DNA of 64,000 bases, taken from NCBI GenBank assembly GCA_963791225.1, contig CAWBRV010000003.1, positions 558,001 through 622,000 on the forward strand, given 5' to 3'. The notes below the pieces were generated by a model. That model did no database searches. It was not told where the DNA came from and saw only the letters and a list, made by a program, of their open reading frames with translations. The position numbers and the translations under genes are program-made. Each line of letters begins with the position of its first letter. Position 1 is the first letter of the stretch. This DNA comes from PALSA-612 sp963791225. GTDB lineage: Bacteria; Actinomycetota; Thermoleophilia; Gaiellales; Gaiellaceae. Positions 16,057 through 24,133 of this stretch are shown here, one piece after another.

Positions 16057-16491
16057 TCAGCGCGGGACGAGATGGAGGACTGAGTGCCTCGGGAGTTCTG
16101 CCGCAATTTCCTCGTCGGTTGACGACGGGCCAGCGTCGAAGTAGGGGCGGGTGACGCGGATCTCGGTGATGTAGTTGCGAAGCACGGGGACTGCGGCCGT
16201 CGGCGCAGCTTCCTCGACCTCGAACTGCTGAGAGCGCCCGCCGCGGCTGAGCGTGACCTCGCCCGCGGCGCGGGCGTTCGCGACCCAGCTTGCCGGCCCA
16301 TAGGCCGCGACGAGCCACCGCTGGCCATCGAGTTCGAGAACGTCGACCGGCGTCGAGTAGAGGCGGCCCGTCTTCCGCCCCTGCACCGTGAGGATGTGGC
16401 GATAAGACGCACCCAGGCCGAACCGGGTGAGAGTCCGGAAGAGCGAGTTGATCAGCCGCGTTGCGCGGCTCATGCGGTAGGTCTTTGCCAC
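16057..16491 (-). CDS. Deazaflavin-dependent oxidoreductase (nitroreductase family, 144 aa)
   Basis: Split beta-barrel F420-dependent oxidoreductase. After a short basic N-terminus, TLTRFGLGASYRHILTVQGRKTGRLYSTPVDVLE near residues 20-53 is the signature; LVAAYGPASWVANARAAGEVTL follows and FEVEEAAPTAAVPVLRNYI is the C-terminal part. The GTG at 16491 follows GGGAGGTGG. It lies 16 nt after the 2TM-domain gene, so the two are likely co-transcribed. It is a distant relative of the DDN protein at 14417. Confidence 0.85.
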   Translation of the reverse strand: MAKTYRMSRATRLINSLFRTLTRFGLGASYRHILTVQGRKTGRLYSTPVDVLELDGQRWLVAAYGPASWVANARAAGEVTLSRGGRSQQFEVEEAAPTAAVPVLRNYITEIRVTRPYFDAGPSSTDEEIAAELPRHSVLHLVPR

Positions 16492-16507
16492 CGCCGCCAC
16501 CTCCCTT

Positions 16508-16864
16508 TCAGCGGATTCGCTTCCGCTCGAGCTCGAGCTCGCGCTCGATCTCGGTCTCGGTAATCGGCGCATTCAGACTCGCGGGCCATCTGCCGTAGGC
16601 GCGCCAGCCGTCCAGGGCGAGGAAGAACCCCCAGACGAGCGAAACCCAGGCGGGCCACGGGATACTGCCGTTGGTCGAGGGATCGGTGATCAGCCAGATC
16701 AGCCAGAGCAAGCCGTTCACGGCGACGTAGGCGACCGAATCCTGGGCGAACTTCCGCTTGCGCTTGAGAGTCGCGATCGCATCTTCGCGCGCCTCGTCTA
16801 CAGGCTCGGCGTTCATCTCGAGTTCTGGCGGCTGCTCGTGTTCGGGTGGGGCTGCAACAGCCAT
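16508..16864 (-). CDS. 2TM-domain membrane protein (118 aa)
   Basis: The N-terminal 30 residues are acidic and low-complexity. A basic helix (LKRKRKFAQD) then leads into two hydrophobic segments at about residues 43-60 and 70-86 separated by a DPSTNGSIPWP loop, the layout of the 2TM domain family. The C-terminus is charged (TEIERELELERKR). Function unknown; probably an inner-membrane protein with both ends in the cytoplasm. First gene of the two-gene operon with the deazaflavin-dependent oxidoreductase. Confidence 0.75.
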   Translation of the reverse strand: MAVAAPPEHEQPPELEMNAEPVDEAREDAIATLKRKRKFAQDSVAYVAVNGLLWLIWLITDPSTNGSIPWPAWVSLVWGFFLALDGWRAYGRWPASLNAPITETEIERELELERKRIR

Positions 16865-16999
16865 GAAGACACCTCCGAATCGACCTCATCAGCATCGTTC
16901 AACCCGAGACTCTCTGACGGCAGGGGCCGCCCCGATCCCGACTACCGGGAAACTACTAACGCCCGAACCCGTCGCTGTCGTTTCAGGACAGCGTCAGGC

Positions 17000-17022
17000 G
17001 TCATTCCCGAACACTGGCCCAG
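17000..17022 (-). repeat. Right arm of a 23-bp inverted repeat
   Basis: Perfect inverted copy of 16017-16039. A few further matching bases (CCTGA) extend the similarity with a one-base indel. It marks the right edge of the roughly 1-kb unit containing two genes. Confidence 0.85.
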
Positions 17023-17083
17023 TCCAGCTCGGGCGAAGTCAGGGCCGGGTGCGCGAGCGTGCTCCCGCTCGATGGACGCTGGG

Positions 17084-17240
17084 ATGGTGAGTTCTGGTGA
17101 GTACTCCTGGGCACAGGAGGGAAAACGAGCCCTCTAGAGCGCTCGTAAACCGCTCAACCGTCCCCTCTAGTCCCCTACAGGCCCCACCTGCGCCCGCTTC
17201 ACACAGGGACGCACACGGGTATCACGGGAGGTCGATCGTT
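17084..17240 (+). repeat. Direct repeat A1 ending in a degenerate tRNA-Val 3' fragment
   Basis: About 120 bp (17084-17204) closely matches 20027-20149, including GGTGAGTTCTGGTGAGTAC and a run with TAAACCGCTCAA and TCCCCTCTAGTCCCCT. It leads into CGCCCGCTTCACAC, the anticodon arm of tRNA-Val(CAC). Here the tRNA part is disrupted by about 21 inserted bases before GGGAGGTCG. With repeat A2 it flanks the cyclase/ATPase gene. Confidence 0.75.
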
Positions 17241-17408
17241 CTTCCTGGCGAAGTTTTCGGTCGAGACCCGGTGGAAGAGTGAGCTACTCGTGGCCACTGA
17301 TTGTTGGCCCCGACGGATTGTGTCACGTCGAGGGCGGGAGGAGGCTGACGGTCTCACTCTCGTCATAGACTCGGATTCGGTTGACAACTGGCCCGTGAGG
17401 GGTGAGCG

Positions 17409-20002
17409 TTGCTGGGCATGGCCGATCGCGAGTTCCCGGTCGGGACCGTCACCCTGTTGTTCACGGACATCGAGGGTTCGACCAGGCTGATCGAGGAGCT
17501 TGGCGAGGAGGCGTATGTGCGGGCGCTGGCCGAGCACCGCCGCCTCTTGCGGAGTGCTTTCGCCGCGCATGACGGTGTCGAGGTCGATACCCAGGGGGAC
17601 GCTTTCCTGTACGCGTTCGCCGATCCTGAGGAGGCGCTGGCCGCGGCGGCACAGGGTCAGGAGGCGCTCACCTCCGGGCCGGTCAGGGTGCGGATGGGGT
17701 TGCACACGGGCGAGCTGCACCTGACCGGCGAGGGATACGCCGGCCGCGAGCTCCACCGCGCCGCCCGGATCGCCGCTTCCGGGCACGGTGGCCAGGTTCT
17801 CGTCTCAGTGGCGACCCGCGCGCTCCTCGACAGGGAGTTGACGGAGCTCGGTGAGCACCGCTTGAAGGACTTCGATGAGCCGGTCGCTCTCTTTCAGTTC
17901 GGCAATCAGCTGTTTCCGCCGCTGAAGACGATCTCGAACACGAACCTGCCCCGGCCTGCTTCGTCATTCGTCGGCAGGAAGCGGGAGCGGGATGAGCTTG
18001 TCGCGATGCTCTCAGACGGGACGCGCCTGCTTACGCTTAGCGGCCCGGGCGGCTCTGGCAAGACGCGGCTGGCGATCGAGGCTGCGTCGGAGCTCGTGCC
18101 CGCGTTCAAAGCAGGCGTCTTCTGGGCCAGCATGTCTGCGCTGCGCGACCCCGCGCTCGTGACGGAGACTATTGCGCAGACGCTGGGTGCCAAGGAGGGG
18201 CTGGCGGAGCACATCGGAGAGCGAGAGCTGCTGCTCGTGCTCGACAACTTCGAGCAGGTCGTCGAGGCGGCGCCGGAGCTCGGTCGTCTGCTTGAGCGCT
18301 GCCCGAACGCGAGGCTGTTGGTCACGAGCCGTGAGCTGCTGCGGGTCGGCGGCGAGGTCGCGTACCCGGTGCCGCCGCTTGCGGAGCCGGAGGCGGTCGA
18401 GCTCTTCTGCGCACGCTCCCGACTCGAGCCGGACGAGACGATCGCCGAGCTCTGTCGGCGCCTCGACGATCTGCCGCTGGCGGTGGAGCTTGCGGCGGCG
18501 CGGACTGCTGTTCTGTCGCCGGCGGAGATCCGGGATCGCCTGTCGCAGCGGCTCGACTTGTTCAAGGGCGGCCGCGACGCCGATCCTCGCCAGCAGACAC
18601 TGAGGGCGACGATCGAGTGGTCGTACGAGCTTCTCAGCGAGCCGGAGCGGGAGCTTTTCGCGCGCCTGGCGGTGTTCACGGGCGGCTGCACCTTCGACGC
18701 CGCCGAGGAGATCGCGGGTGTCGACGTCGACACGCTGCAATCGCTAGTCGACAAGAGCCTTGTCCGCAGGACCGGGGCGGGCGCTTCTGGATGCTTGAGA
18801 CGATCCGTGAGCTCGCCCGCGAGCGGCTCGCGGACTCGCCGGAGGCCGACGAGATCGGCCGCCGGCATTCCGACTACTTCCTCGCGCTCGCCGAAGAGGC
18901 GGAGCCGTTCATGAAGGGCCCGGAGCAGTCGGCGTGGCTGCAGCGGCTTGAGGACGACCACGACAACCTTCGCAAGAGCCTGGACTGGTTCTTCGACCGC
19001 GACGAGCCCGAGGTCGCCCTGAGGCTCGCGGGAACGTTGTGGCCGTTCTGGTACATGCACGGCCACGTCACCGAGGCTCGCCGCTGGCTCCGGCGAGCGC
19101 TCTACGCCACCCCGGACAAGCCTTCGGAGGCACGCGTCGGGGCGCTCTACGGCGCCGGCTACCTCGCGAACGAGCAAGGTGAGATGGACGAGGCGATCGG
19201 CCTTCTCGAGGCAAGCATCCTGTACGCGAAGGAGGTAGGGCTTATGTCCATAGCCGCGATCGCCGCTGCCCAGCTCTGTTCTATCCGGGGGCTGGGCCAG
19301 AGCTCCGGAGCAGATGCGGGAGCGGCGATCGCCGCGGGAGAGGAAGCGGTCGCTCTCGCCCGCGAGGCAGGAGACGACTTCGCGCTCGGGATCGCGCTGA
19401 ACAACCTGGGCGGAGTGACTATCGAGCTGCTCGGGGACAAGGAGCGGGGGAAGGCGTACATCGAGGAGGGCCTCGAGGTACGCCGCCGGATGGGCGACCT
19501 GTCCCGGATCGCCCTGTCACTCGTCAACCTCGGACGGATCGCACTCGGCGACCGCGGTCTCGGCCACGCGGGCCCCCTCTTCGCCGAAGCAGCCGAGATC
19601 GCCATCGCGATCGGCGATAAGCGGCACATCAACTACTCACTCGCGGGGCTCGGCTGGGTCGCGTACCTCGAAGGACGTTGGGAGGAGGCCGACTCACATT
19701 CGCGGGAGAGTCTGCGTCTCGCCCGAGAGCTCGGCATGAAGCTCCAGGCGCTCGATCCGATCTTCTGCCTCGCCGGCACCGCAGCCGCCGCGGGAGACGT
19801 TGCACGGGGGGCTCGACTCGCGGCTTTGGCGGAATGCCACCTCTCGTCTGCTGCACACGATGTGGGCGACGAGGCCCTGTACCGCGCAGTCGTCGAGAGC
19901 GCGCAAGCCGCCTGCGACCCGGACACCTGGGAGCGGGCCTCGGCGGAAGGCAGGGCGATGAGCCTCGATCAGGCAGCGGAGTACGCGCTTTCTCTTGCCT
20001 GA
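17409..20002 (+). CDS. Cyclase-domain / NB-ARC ATPase / TPR regulator, interrupted by a frameshift
   Basis: AfsR/LuxR-type signalling protein. Residues about 8-175 form a class III nucleotide-cyclase homology domain (LLFTDIEGST and QGDAFLYAF carry the two metal Asp). The Lys expected before GD is Asp (VDTQGD), and the transition-state Asn is His (ELHRAARI), so cyclase activity is doubtful. The ATPase follows: FVGRKRERDEL, Walker A SGPGGSGKTRL, Walker B LLLVLDNFEQV, GLPLA-like DDLPLAVELAAA. At the G-run 18774-18777 the frame changes: frame one continues uselessly to 18914, while WMLETIRELARERL and the TPR half run in another frame to 20002. One missing G restores a protein of about 860 aa. Start: TTG 17409 behind GAGGGGTGAG, or ATG 17418. 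Confidence 0.85.
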
Positions 20003-20026
20003 GTACCGGCGGTGCAGACACGAGCA

Positions 20027-20149
20027 ATGGTGAGTTTTGGTGAGTACGCCTGGGGCCACCAGGGGAAACCGGCGCCCCTCGAGCGACCGTAAACCGCTCA
20101 ACAGTCCCCTCTAGTCCCCTCCAGGCCCCATCCGCGCCCGCTTCACACG
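20027..20149 (+). repeat. Direct repeat A2
   Basis: Second copy of the 120-bp sequence at 17084. It starts 24 nt after the cyclase/ATPase stop and runs into an intact-looking tRNA-Val(CAC) 3' half. The pair encloses 2.9 kb containing only that regulator. Confidence 0.78.
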
Positions 20150-20184
20150 CGGGAGGTCGCTGGTTCGATCCCAGCCGCGCCCAC
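20136..20184 (+). other. tRNA-Val(CAC) 3'-half fragment
   Basis: Anticodon arm CCCGC-TTCACAC-GCGGG, variable loop AGGTCG, T-arm with GGTTCGATCC and the 3' acceptor strand GCGCCCACC are present. There is no D-arm or 5' acceptor strand. This is the footprint of an attachment site left by an element that recombines within a tRNA gene. Confidence 0.85.
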
Positions 20185-20222
20185 CGAACCACCCCCACTC
20201 AAACCCAGCTCGCACGTGCCGG

Positions 20223-20290
20223 TGTCACGGCTAGTCCAGTTTCTCTGGACCCCTTGTCTACCTTCCCCTCAGCCCGGTTATCCCGGCAAT
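20223..20290 (+). repeat. Solo terminal repeat related to the MITE at 26417
   Basis: Begins TGTCACGGCTAGTCCAGTTT and continues with a related ACCCCTTGTCTACCTTCCCC stretch. It matches both ends of the MITE and is identical over 21 bases to its right end, in inverted orientation. No partner end lies nearby. Confidence 0.7.
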
Positions 20291-20454
20291 CAGATGAGAT
20301 CCACCGCGAAGAGCCGGTGCACGTGACCGGTGGAGGCAAGCGTCTGGACTGCGATCTCCGCGGGGATGAGCACCAACCGTCCGATGTGAAGTGAGGCAGC
20401 CGCTCTCAGCCGACGCTCAACGATCTCTCAGCGGCCCGCGCGAGCGTGCGGGCC

Positions 20455-20868
20455 ATGAAAACCTTCATGGCGACAATCGCAGCGGCAACGGTTCTGGCGG
20501 GGTTCGGCACGTCCGGCTTCGGTGGATCGATGGCCGCATCAGGCGCGAACGACGTCGCGTTCGCGGTTCAGGCGCAGCGTGCGGCAGTCGAGTTCTTCCA
20601 GTCGCAGAACGAGCGACGCTACGACGATCTCTGCGCGCTGTTCTCACGAAGCTTCATCAGGGCCCACGCGCTCCGAGACCGGCGGACATGCGCGGCGGTA
20701 GCTCGCGTCGAGTTCGTGTGGAACCTGAAGATCGACTTCCGGATCGGCAAGCTCGTCCGCGCGGGCGATCACTACGCAGTGCAGGCCGTGGCCGACGGCG
20801 CGCCGGGCCTGATCGTGCTCGTCCGTGAGGACGGCAGCCTCAAGATCCTCGCCGTCGAAGGCGCATAG
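20455..20868 (+). CDS. Secreted protein, NTF2-like fold (137 aa)
   Basis: The signal peptide is at residues 1-28 (MKTFMATIAAATVLAG, then an Ala/Gly/Ser cleavage region). The mature part has the pattern of an NTF2-like/lumazine-binding export protein: a helix AAVEFFQSQNERRYDDLCALFS, Cys residues that could form a disulfide (DDLCALF, RRTCAAV), and strands VEFVWNLKIDFRIGKLVRAGDHYAVQAVAD. The ATG at 20455 is chosen; an in-frame GTG lies at 20446. It immediately precedes the kinase-propeller gene on the same strand. Confidence 0.75.
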   Translation: MKTFMATIAAATVLAGFGTSGFGGSMAASGANDVAFAVQAQRAAVEFFQSQNERRYDDLCALFSRSFIRAHALRDRRTCAAVARVEFVWNLKIDFRIGKLVRAGDHYAVQAVADGAPGLIVLVREDGSLKILAVEGA

Positions 20869-20917
20869 TCGAGGGCGGGCCTGGGTCGTATGCTTCGGCC
20901 CAGGCGCGAGGAGGCCA

Positions 20918-22705
20918 GTGTCTCTCTCTGTAGACCCCCGGATCGGCTCGGAGTTGTTCGGCTATCGCCTCGGCGCGTTGCTCGGGCGGGGCGGGATGGG
21001 GGTCGTCTACAAGGCGTATGACCCGCGCCTGAAGCGAAACGTCGCGCTCAAGCTGATCGCGCCCGAGTTGTCTGAGGATGAGCGCTTCCGCGAGCGGTTC
21101 CTGGCCGAGTCGGAACTCGCGGCGTCGCTGGACCATCCGAACGTCGTGCCGATCTACGACGCCTTCGACGCCGAGGGTCGGCTCGCGATTGCGATGCGCT
21201 ACGTCGAGGGAACCGACCTGAAGCATTTACTGCAGACGGAGCGCGTCCTCGACCCGGGACGTGCGGTCACGATCTGCGGCCAGGTCGCGGCCGCGCTCGA
21301 CGCGGCCCACGCCCGCGGGCTTGTCCACCGGGACGTGAAGCCGTCGAACGTCCTGCTGGACGAGAACGACCACGTCTATCTCGCCGACTTCGGCCTCAGC
21401 AGGCAGCTCGGCGGTACGGGCCGACGGGAAGCGGAGGGGCTCTCGCTCGGCACCCCCGCCTATGCCGCCCCCGAGCAGATCGAAGGTCGCGACGTGGACG
21501 GCCGAGCCGACCTGTACTCGCTCGGCTGCGTCCTGTACGAGTGCCTGACAGGAGACGTGCCCTTCGAGCGTGACTCCGAGCTCGCCGTGCTCTGGGCGCA
21601 TCTGCACGACGAGCCGCCGGCTCCGCCGGGCCTCGAGCCGGTGATTGCGAAGGCACTCGCCAAGGACCCGGCGGAGCGCTACGCCACATGTGCCGGGCTC
21701 GTCGGCGCGGCGGGCGAGGCGCTCGGCCTACATCGGCCGGTCACGATCCGCGATCGCAAGGCGTTGATCCTCACGGCGCTCGGCGTCGCGATCGCCGCCG
21801 GGGCGGTCCTCGCCGGCGTGCTCCTCAGCCAGGCGAGCGGCGGCCCGCGGAAGCAGAGCACCACGCCCACGCTCACCCCGAGGATCGACTCGTTGCAGCG
21901 GATCGACCCGAAGACGAACAAGCTCACCGCCACGATCGGCATCGGCCACAACCCCGATGCGGTCGCGACAGGCGCCGGGTCGGTGTGGGTCGGGAGCGCA
22001 GAGGATCAGACCGTCCGCCGCATCGACCCGAACACGAACCAGGTCACGGGGCGGGTCACGACCGCCGGCCCGAACTCCATTGCGGCCACGGCAAGCGGGA
22101 TCTTCGTGGCGAACGCGGACCACACCTTGACGAGGATCGACCCGTCGACGCTGCAGATCTTCAATCAGCACAACTCGGGATATCGCTGGGTCGCCGTCGG
22201 CGAAGGCGGAATCTGGACGGTCGGCTCGCAGGGGCTGGTGCACGAGAACCGCGAGGGCAATGTCGTGAAGGTGATCGCGGTCGGTCTCCACCCGTTCGAG
22301 GTGGCTGCGGGAGGAGGCGCGGTCTGGGTGCTCGACGACAAGCCGCCCATGCTCCGGAAGGTCGATCCGCAGACCAGTCGTGTGGTCGACAAGATCGGGC
22401 TCGACTTCGATCCCGGCGGCGTGGCCTTCGGGTTCGGCCAGGTCTGGGTGACCGACTACGCCGGCGACGCGGTCGTCGGGATCGACCCCGCCTCCGATCT
22501 GATCGTGCGCCGGATTCCGGTCGGTAACGGGCCGATCGGCGTCTCTGTGGGCGAAGGTTCGGTCTGGACGGCGAACTACCTGGCAGGGACCGTCTCACGA
22601 GTCGATCCGAAGCGAGGCTCGGCGATCTCGATCGACGTCGGCCGCAACGCCACGGACGTCGAGGCGGGCGAAGAAGGCGTCTGGGTCACGGTCGACGCGG
22701 GCTGA
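20918..22705 (+). CDS. Transmembrane Ser/Thr protein kinase with extracytoplasmic YVTN-type beta-propeller (595 aa)
   Basis: Hanks-type receptor kinase. Cytoplasmic kinase domain about residues 10-270: Gly loop LGRGGMGVVYKA, catalytic Lys VALKLI, HRDVKPSN loop, DFG in LADFGLSR, APE in YAAPEQIEG. One membrane helix at about 285-305 (ALILTALGVAIAAGAVLAG) is followed by a 280-residue propeller of about six blades, each with a phrase like IDPKTN and GAGSVWVGS. All catalytic motifs are intact. The GTG at 20918 follows GAGGAGG. The gene converges on the solute-binding-protein gene with a 20-bp overlap of 3' ends. Confidence 0.92.
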   Translation: MSLSVDPRIGSELFGYRLGALLGRGGMGVVYKAYDPRLKRNVALKLIAPELSEDERFRERFLAESELAASLDHPNVVPIYDAFDAEGRLAIAMRYVEGTDLKHLLQTERVLDPGRAVTICGQVAAALDAAHARGLVHRDVKPSNVLLDENDHVYLADFGLSRQLGGTGRREAEGLSLGTPAYAAPEQIEGRDVDGRADLYSLGCVLYECLTGDVPFERDSELAVLWAHLHDEPPAPPGLEPVIAKALAKDPAERYATCAGLVGAAGEALGLHRPVTIRDRKALILTALGVAIAAGAVLAGVLLSQASGGPRKQSTTPTLTPRIDSLQRIDPKTNKLTATIGIGHNPDAVATGAGSVWVGSAEDQTVRRIDPNTNQVTGRVTTAGPNSIAATASGIFVANADHTLTRIDPSTLQIFNQHNSGYRWVAVGEGGIWTVGSQGLVHENREGNVVKVIAVGLHPFEVAAGGGAVWVLDDKPPMLRKVDPQTSRVVDKIGLDFDPGGVAFGFGQVWVTDYAGDAVVGIDPASDLIVRRIPVGNGPIGVSVGEGSVWTANYLAGTVSRVDPKRGSAISIDVGRNATDVEAGEEGVWVTVDAG

Positions 22706-24056
22706 AGCTGGAGATGAACTCGGCCCATCGGCCGATGAAGTAGTCCTGCTGCCTCGGGGTCGAGTTCCAGCTCGAGATCCGGCACGCCCGCCTGATGAAC
22801 GATCCGCCGTCCCGAACGCGGCCCTTCGGGACCGAGGCGTCGCCGAACGGCCCCGGATACGTCTGATCTGCCGGCTTGCCGTCGATCCAGTACGCGTACT
22901 GACCCGCTGTCATGTCCTGGCGGCTCGTGGACTGCACGGCGTTGTAGTAGCCCTCCCGGAGCAGGAACGCGCCGGGGAAGCCGGAGTGCCACCAGTTGAG
23001 GAAGAGGTAGCAGGCGTCGAGCTGAGCCGGGTCGGTCACGGCCTTCGAGATCGAGAGCAGGCCTGCGAAGGCGCGGTAGCCCTCGCGGGGATCGGCCTGG
23101 CGGATGGGAAAGCCGAGCGCGGCGAGCGACGCGATCTGGGAGGCGTACATGGTGCAGAGGACGACCTTTCTGTGCAGCATCCACTCGACCGGGCTTCCGC
23201 CCTGCGGCCAGATGTCGAAGAACTGTCCTCGCTTCTTGTACTTGAGCAGGAGCGTGACGAGGCTGTCGATCTCCTTCCTCGTCGGATCGCCCAGATCGGC
23301 GAACTTCATCAGGCCGGCCGCCTGGACGGCGTTGGCCGCGTCCTGCAGCCCGCCCTGTGAGTCGAAACCGTTGAGGCCGACGAGTCCTCTCCAGCGGCCG
23401 TTGAGGAGCTCCGCCCACGACAGCGTCTCGGGCTGTCGCTTGAGGACGCCGGAGTTGTAGCCGAACGAGTCGAAGTTGAACGTGCCCGGAACACCGGTGC
23501 AGAACCTCGGCTCCGGTCCGGTCTTCTTGCCGCTCGATTCGTCCACCCATTGGACGAGCATGCGCTTGACGCTCGCCGGTACGCGCGGTGCGCTCGGCCA
23601 GCGGCCCGACTGTCCCGGGTCGACGTAGAGCCGGCGGAACGCGGCATCGCCCTGTCCGTACCGGCATCGCGTTGCCGGCCTGGCCCGACCGACCTTGTAG
23701 AGCGGCGTGACGTCCTTCCAGCGCCGGATCCTGGCGATCTCGACGGGCTGCAGGTTGCCGGTCGTCCAGAACTCGGCCACGTCCTGCTGGAAGCAGGAGA
23801 AAATGTCCCACGTCGCCGGCTCCAGATGGACCAGATGCTGGATATCCGGCGGCGCTGGGGCGGTGCTGTCGACCTCGAAGCCGAGATCCTGCTTCGCCTG
23901 CGCCAGGATCGGGCCGGGCAGGTCGTACCCGAGGCCGAGCACGCGGACCGTGCCGTTGAACGCTCCGCGCACGGCGACGCCGCCGGACGCTCGGGCAGCA
24001 ACGCCGGTCGCTGCTGCGGCGCCGGCGAGGAAGTCTCGACGCGTGACGCCTGTCAC
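22686..24056 (-). CDS. Extracellular solute-binding protein with Tat-type signal (456 aa)
   Basis: Binding protein of the spermidine/putrescine-iron (SBP_bac_1/6/8-like) superfamily. The N-terminus has a twin-Arg motif (VTRRDFLAGAAAATGVAA). Domain I starts TVRVLGLGYDLPGPI; later segments typical of these proteins include FNFDSFGYNSGVL, SWAELLNGRWRGLVGLNGFD and LDACYLFLNWWHSGFPGAFL. No permease or ATPase gene is adjacent, so it may feed a distant transporter or act as a sensor ligand carrier for the neighbouring kinase. The ATG at 24056 lies 78 nt beyond the SARP gene's stop, same strand. Confidence 0.85.
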   Translation of the reverse strand: MTGVTRRDFLAGAAAATGVAARASGGVAVRGAFNGTVRVLGLGYDLPGPILAQAKQDLGFEVDSTAPAPPDIQHLVHLEPATWDIFSCFQQDVAEFWTTGNLQPVEIARIRRWKDVTPLYKVGRARPATRCRYGQGDAAFRRLYVDPGQSGRWPSAPRVPASVKRMLVQWVDESSGKKTGPEPRFCTGVPGTFNFDSFGYNSGVLKRQPETLSWAELLNGRWRGLVGLNGFDSQGGLQDAANAVQAAGLMKFADLGDPTRKEIDSLVTLLLKYKKRGQFFDIWPQGGSPVEWMLHRKVVLCTMYASQIASLAALGFPIRQADPREGYRAFAGLLSISKAVTDPAQLDACYLFLNWWHSGFPGAFLLREGYYNAVQSTSRQDMTAGQYAYWIDGKPADQTYPGPFGDASVPKGRVRDGGSFIRRACRISSWNSTPRQQDYFIGRWAEFISSFSPRRP

Positions 24057-24133
24057 GTTCGACGGAGGATGGCAGACGTCCCGGGAGATTGTCCAGGCCC
24101 TACCCGCCCGCGACGGCGAGGATCCGCAGACGC

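Noticed and set aside
20136..20184. A functional tRNA-Val gene
   Set aside because: No D-arm or 5' acceptor strand upstream, so it cannot fold into a complete tRNA; treated as an attachment-site fragment.
19629..20198. Minus-strand ORF over the end of the cyclase/ATPase gene and repeat A2, starting with RLGSNQRPPACE-like sequence
   Set aside because: That phrase is the spurious antisense translation of a tRNA T-arm and anticodon arm; the rest is shadow sequence.
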